A DNA stretch of 7,101 nucleotides, from assembly GCA_025362615.1 (NCBI GenBank), contig JANYFQ010000509.1:1-7101 (forward strand), written 5' to 3'. The notes under the pieces were generated by a model, which was not told the DNA's origin, did not search any database, and worked only from the letters and a program-made list of their open reading frames with translations. The translations under genes were made by a program, and so were the position numbers. Within the stretch, counting starts at the first letter, position 1; every line of letters begins with the position of its first letter. Origin of the DNA: Hymenobacter sp. (lineage in GTDB: Bacteria > Bacteroidota > Bacteroidia > Cytophagales > Hymenobacteraceae). Shown here in pieces: positions 5,236 to 7,101 of the stretch.

Positions 5236-6489
5236 ATGAAAACCCTTGTTCAACTTCTCCTGCTGACCCTAACCCTGGCAACAACCCAAACCCACGCCCA
5301 ATCCCCACCCCCCAATTCCCCCCTCCTCGATTCTCTCCTCCGCACCCGCCCCTTCCTCGCCCGCATCGCCACCAACCCCGCCTACGAAGTTCAAATCATC
5401 TACACCCAAATCAACCGCGACCCTCAAAACCGCCCCACCTTCATCCCCCACACTTACCACCTCAACTCCCGCCAGTATTTCAACCCCGCCAGCCTCGTCA
5501 AGCTCCCCGTCGCTGCCCTCGCCCTCGAAAAGCTCCACCAGCTTCCCCCCGGCATCACCCGCCGCACCATCCTTTCCACCGGCACCGCTTACCGCTGCCA
5601 AACCCCCGTCCCCTTCGCTGCCCCCGCCGACAGCGACCGCACCGCCACCGTCGGCAACTACATCAAGCGGATGCTCCTCGTGTCCGATAACGTAGCCTAC
5701 AACCGCCTCTACGAATTCCTAGGCCAGCGCCCCCTCAACCAACGCCTCTACCAACTCAACTACCCCAACGTCCGCATCACCCGCCGCTTCGCCCCCTGCG
5801 ACACCGCCGCCAACCGCCGCACAAACCCCTTCGCCTTCCACACCCCCTCCGGCGACACCTTATATAAGGAAGCCCCCCGCACCAACCCCACCCCCTACGC
5901 CAGCCCCCTCGGTCCCGTCCGCAAAGGCCGCGCCTACCAGGTCGGCACCCGCGTCATTCCCCAGCCCTACGACTTCACCACTGCCAACCATCTGCCCCTC
6001 GCCAGCATCACCGCCATCCTCCAATCCCTCATCTTCCCTGAAACCGCCGCCCACCCCTTCGCCCTCACCCCCGACGATTACGCCTTTCTTCGCTACTACC
6101 TGCATACCACTCCACACCAATCCGGCTTCGGCCCCTACCGCCCCAAAGCTCATTTCGACGCTTACAAAAAATACCTTCACTACGGCCGCAACCCCCAAAC
6201 CCCCGCCGACCCCACCCTCCACAGCTACAACGTCGTCGGTATGTCCCACGGCTACCTCGCCGATGTCGCCTACTTCGCCGACTTTCTCCACCGCACTGAA
6301 TTTATGCTAAGTGCCGTCCTCTACGTCAATTCCGACGGCATCATCAACGACGGGGCCTACGAATACGACTCCATCGGCCAGCCTTTCTTGGCCCAACTAG
6401 GCCAAATCATCCGCCAATACGAAGCCCAACGCCCCCGCCCAACCCGCCCCAACCTCACTGAATTCTTCCGTACTCAACCCGCTCCCTAA
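5236..6489 (+). CDS. Secreted serine hydrolase, class A beta-lactamase-like fold
   Basis: This 417-residue protein starts with a signal peptide (cleavage likely after THA21), so it should act outside the inner membrane. The serine beta-lactamase/penicillin-binding fold is shown by FNPASLVKLPVAALALEKL, where S86-L-V-K89 is the SxxK motif with the nucleophile serine, and by LLVSDNVAYNRLYEFLG, where S150-D151-N152 is the SDN motif. The third motif, normally K-T/S-G before the last active-site strand, appears as NVVGMSHGYLADVAYFADF with S337-H338-G339 and no lysine. The end LSAVLYVNSDGIINDGAYEYDSIG resembles a Bacteroidota group annotated only as serine hydrolase. The protein exceeds a typical class A lactamase (about 290) through insertions, mainly between SDN and the third motif. 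I see no confident Glu166 equivalent, so true beta-lactamase activity is doubtful. No promoter is visible in the 93-base gap upstream. Confidence 0.85.
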   Translation: MKTLVQLLLLTLTLATTQTHAQSPPPNSPLLDSLLRTRPFLARIATNPAYEVQIIYTQINRDPQNRPTFIPHTYHLNSRQYFNPASLVKLPVAALALEKLHQLPPGITRRTILSTGTAYRCQTPVPFAAPADSDRTATVGNYIKRMLLVSDNVAYNRLYEFLGQRPLNQRLYQLNYPNVRITRRFAPCDTAANRRTNPFAFHTPSGDTLYKEAPRTNPTPYASPLGPVRKGRAYQVGTRVIPQPYDFTTANHLPLASITAILQSLIFPETAAHPFALTPDDYAFLRYYLHTTPHQSGFGPYRPKAHFDAYKKYLHYGRNPQTPADPTLHSYNVVGMSHGYLADVAYFADFLHRTEFMLSAVLYVNSDGIINDGAYEYDSIGQPFLAQLGQIIRQYEAQRPRPTRPNLTEFFRTQPAP

Positions 6490-6582
6490 AACCCACCAAA
6501 AACCATCAAAAATTAAGTGCCTGACACCCAACCCCACCACCCCATCAACCGTGTTTCTTTACCGTTTATTTCACCACCACCC

Positions 6583-6613
6583 TTTGCAATCCCCCAAAAC
6601 CGCCGTACTTTTG
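6583..6613 (+). promoter_or_regulatory. rRNA promoter P1
   Basis: TTTG (6583-6586) as the -33 element and TACTTTTG (6606-6613) as the -7 element are 19 bases apart. This fits the Bacteroidota sigma factor consensus TTTG / TAnnTTTG exactly. The downstream CACTCCCAAA is shared with P3. Confidence 0.82.
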
Positions 6614-6637
6614 CACTCCCAAATCGAACGGACGAGG

Positions 6638-6656
6638 GACACAAAAACCGCCTGAC
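6638..6656 (+). repeat. rRNA leader module A, first copy
   Basis: GACACAAAAACCGCCTGAC lies 24 bases after the P1 -7 box and recurs at 6858-6876 with one base changed (C to G at the twelfth position). Confidence 0.75.
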
Positions 6657-6690
6657 ACCACAGCAGGGCCAAAAAAACGGAAGATTTTTC

Positions 6691-6720
6691 TTGCTTCGTA
6701 GAAAACCTTCCGTACCTTTG
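6691..6720 (+). promoter_or_regulatory. rRNA promoter P2
   Basis: TTG (6691-6693) and TACCTTTG (6713-6720) are 19 bases apart, again matching the Bacteroidota consensus. A T-rich stretch lies just upstream of the -33 element. Confidence 0.82.
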
Positions 6721-6728
6721 CACCCCCG

Positions 6729-6741
6729 CTTCAACAGGAAG
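6729..6741 (+). repeat. rRNA leader module B, first copy
   Basis: CTTCAACAGGAAG lies 8 bases after the P2 -7 box and recurs at 6895-6907 as CTTCAACTGGAAG. Each copy can close a short CTTC/GAAG stem. Confidence 0.6.
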
Positions 6742-6796
6742 TACCAAGAATTGAAAACAGGGTCGAAAAAATAAACCAACTTTTTTTTACTTTTCC

Positions 6797-6826
6797 TTTG
6801 CAAGTCGAAAAAACATCGTACCTTTG
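6797..6826 (+). promoter_or_regulatory. rRNA promoter P3 (closest to 16S)
   Basis: TTTG (6797-6800) and TACCTTTG (6819-6826) are 18 bases apart. A run of eight T (6781-6788) precedes the -33 element and may act as an upstream element. The stretch 6818-6836 repeats 6605-6623 of P1 with one change. Transcription would begin roughly 240 bases before mature 16S. Confidence 0.82.
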
Positions 6827-6857
6827 CACTCCCAAACGGAACAAAGGGTTTCAAAAC

Positions 6858-6885
6858 GACACAAAAACGGCCTGACCTACAGGCC
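6858..6885 (+). repeat. rRNA leader module A, second copy, with hairpin
   Basis: GACACAAAAACGGCCTGAC (6858-6876) is the second copy of module A. Here the variant base helps make a perfect 6-bp stem, GGCCTG (6869-6874) with CAGGCC (6880-6885), around a 5-base ACCTA loop. The first copy can form only a weaker CCTG/CAGG stem. Confidence 0.75.
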
Positions 6886-6894
6886 ACATCGTCA

Positions 6895-6907
6895 CTTCAA
6901 CTGGAAG
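6895..6907 (+). repeat. rRNA leader module B, second copy
   Basis: CTTCAACTGGAAG matches the copy at 6729-6741 with one base changed. It lies 8 bases before the boxA-like element. Confidence 0.6.
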
Positions 6908-6915
6908 CGACACAC

Positions 6916-6925
6916 GTTCTTTGAA
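6916..6925 (+). promoter_or_regulatory. boxA-like antitermination element
   Basis: GTTCTTTGAA resembles the rRNA leader boxA (E. coli GCTCTTTAACA). A similar TTCTTTGA-type element is usual upstream of 16S in Bacteroidota, and it is followed here by GACAATTTGG, like the E. coli leader context. A role in Nus-dependent antitermination is inferred. Confidence 0.6.
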
Positions 6926-6950
6926 TGATTGGAAAAGACAATTTGGTAAG

Positions 6951-6976
6951 ACTTGCCGCAAGCAATTGCAGCAAGT
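6951..6976 (+). other. rRNA leader hairpin with a GCAA tetraloop
   Basis: ACTTGC (6951-6956) pairs with GCAAGT (6971-6976). After one C-A mismatch, GCAA (6958-6961) pairs with TTGC (6966-6969) around a GCAA loop (6962-6965), a GNRA-type tetraloop. It may help leader folding or pre-16S processing. Confidence 0.65.
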
Positions 6977-7002
6977 AGAATCAAGCGTAACATATTAATT
7001 AA

Positions 7003-7018
7003 ACTCGTCAATACGAGT
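7003..7018 (+). other. rRNA leader hairpin with a CAAT loop
   Basis: ACTCGT (7003-7008) and ACGAGT (7013-7018) form a perfect 6-bp stem around the loop CAAT. Confidence 0.6.
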
Positions 7019-7039
7019 CGGATTAGCACTCGACATCAG

Positions 7040-7055
7040 CCCACGTTCGCGTGGG
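7040..7055 (+). other. rRNA leader hairpin with a UUCG tetraloop
   Basis: CCCACG (7040-7045) and CGTGGG (7050-7055) form a perfect 6-bp stem around TTCG, and a G-U pair (7039/7056) can extend it. It ends 13 bases before the predicted 16S 5' end. The loop is closed by G-C, not the extra-stable C-G. Confidence 0.65.
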
Positions 7056-7068
7056 TGCAGACAATTTT

Positions 7069-7101
7069 ACAATGGAGAGTTTGATCCTGGCTCAGGATGA
7101 A
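7069..7101 (+). rRNA. rrs: 16S ribosomal RNA, 5' end (runs off the window)
   Basis: AGAGTTTGATCCTGGCTCAG at 7076-7095 is the universal 16S segment at E. coli positions 8-27, and the GATGAA after it continues the 16S sequence. Counting back places position 1 near 7069; the exact mature end could differ by a few bases. Only about 33 bases are in the window. The three promoters, boxA-like element and leader hairpins upstream show that this is the start of a complete rRNA operon, not an isolated fragment. Confidence 0.97.

Larger units (their letters stand above)
6490..7068 (+). promoter_or_regulatory. rRNA operon promoter and leader region
   Basis: No gene is present in these 579 bases. The first 80 or so are featureless, C-rich and then A/T-richer. 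From 6583 on there are three Bacteroidota-type promoters, two duplicated short modules, a boxA-like element and at least four hairpins, all leading into 16S rRNA. Composition becomes distinctly AT-richer than the flanking genes, as expected for strong promoters and an rRNA leader. Small open frames here on either strand are chance. Confidence 0.85.

Noticed and set aside
5236..6489. Calling the hydrolase a beta-lactamase resistance gene
   Set aside because: The KTG motif and a Glu166 equivalent are not evident, so only the broader serine hydrolase call is supported.
6788..6795. TACTTTTC as a fourth rRNA promoter
   Set aside because: The final G is missing and there is no correctly spaced -33 element. 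It probably belongs to the T-rich upstream part of P3.
6513..6887. Open frames on both strands in the rRNA leader
   Set aside because: They cross the promoters and leader hairpins, show no domain, and have composition unlike the real genes of the window.

Overview
The window looks like a chromosomal segment of a GC-rich member of the Bacteroidota, most likely Hymenobacter or a close relative in Hymenobacteraceae. The evidence is as follows: a DUF2480-family protein, which is essentially confined to Bacteroidota; several promoters of the Bacteroidota type (TAnnTTTG at -7 with TTG or TTTG about 19 bases upstream); no clear Shine-Dalgarno sequences; and a 16S rRNA 5' end of the Bacteroidota kind. 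The genus is an inference.

Layout from left to right. (1) Bases 1-159, minus strand: the N-terminal 53 codons of a small zinc-ribbon-like protein that runs off the window. (2) 260-775, plus: a complete DUF2480 protein. (3) 776-1111: an intergenic region filled by 13 copies of a 21-bp tandem repeat. (4) 1112-2437, plus: an APC-superfamily amino acid permease with a GTG start. (5) 2438-2558: a convergent intergenic region holding a 27-bp near-perfect inverted repeat. (6) 2559-3635, minus: a membrane-anchored protein with three helix-hairpin-helix units. (7) 3636-3891: a divergent intergenic region with two tandem 50-bp copies of a palindromic repeat (core GCGGGTTTTCAACCCGC). A third copy supplies the stop codon of the next gene. 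(8) 3892-5142, plus: a lipoprotein of a conserved but unnamed family. (9) 5191-5220: a 12-bp-stem hairpin. (10) 5236-6489, plus: a secreted serine hydrolase with a class A beta-lactamase-like fold and an altered third motif. (11) 6490-7068: the promoter and leader region of an rRNA operon, with three promoters, duplicated modules and several hairpins. (12) 7069-7101: the start of 16S rRNA.

The genes do not form an obvious pathway. The lipoprotein and the serine hydrolase are adjacent, co-oriented and both exported. They share an extreme C-over-G bias on the coding strand, but a hairpin separates them. I see no mobile element, CRISPR array, defence cassette or phage gene. The features most worth a second look are non-coding: the 21-bp array, the palindromic repeat family, the convergent inverted repeat, and the mosaic triple promoter of the rRNA operon. 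I do not find a clearly new multi-gene system here.
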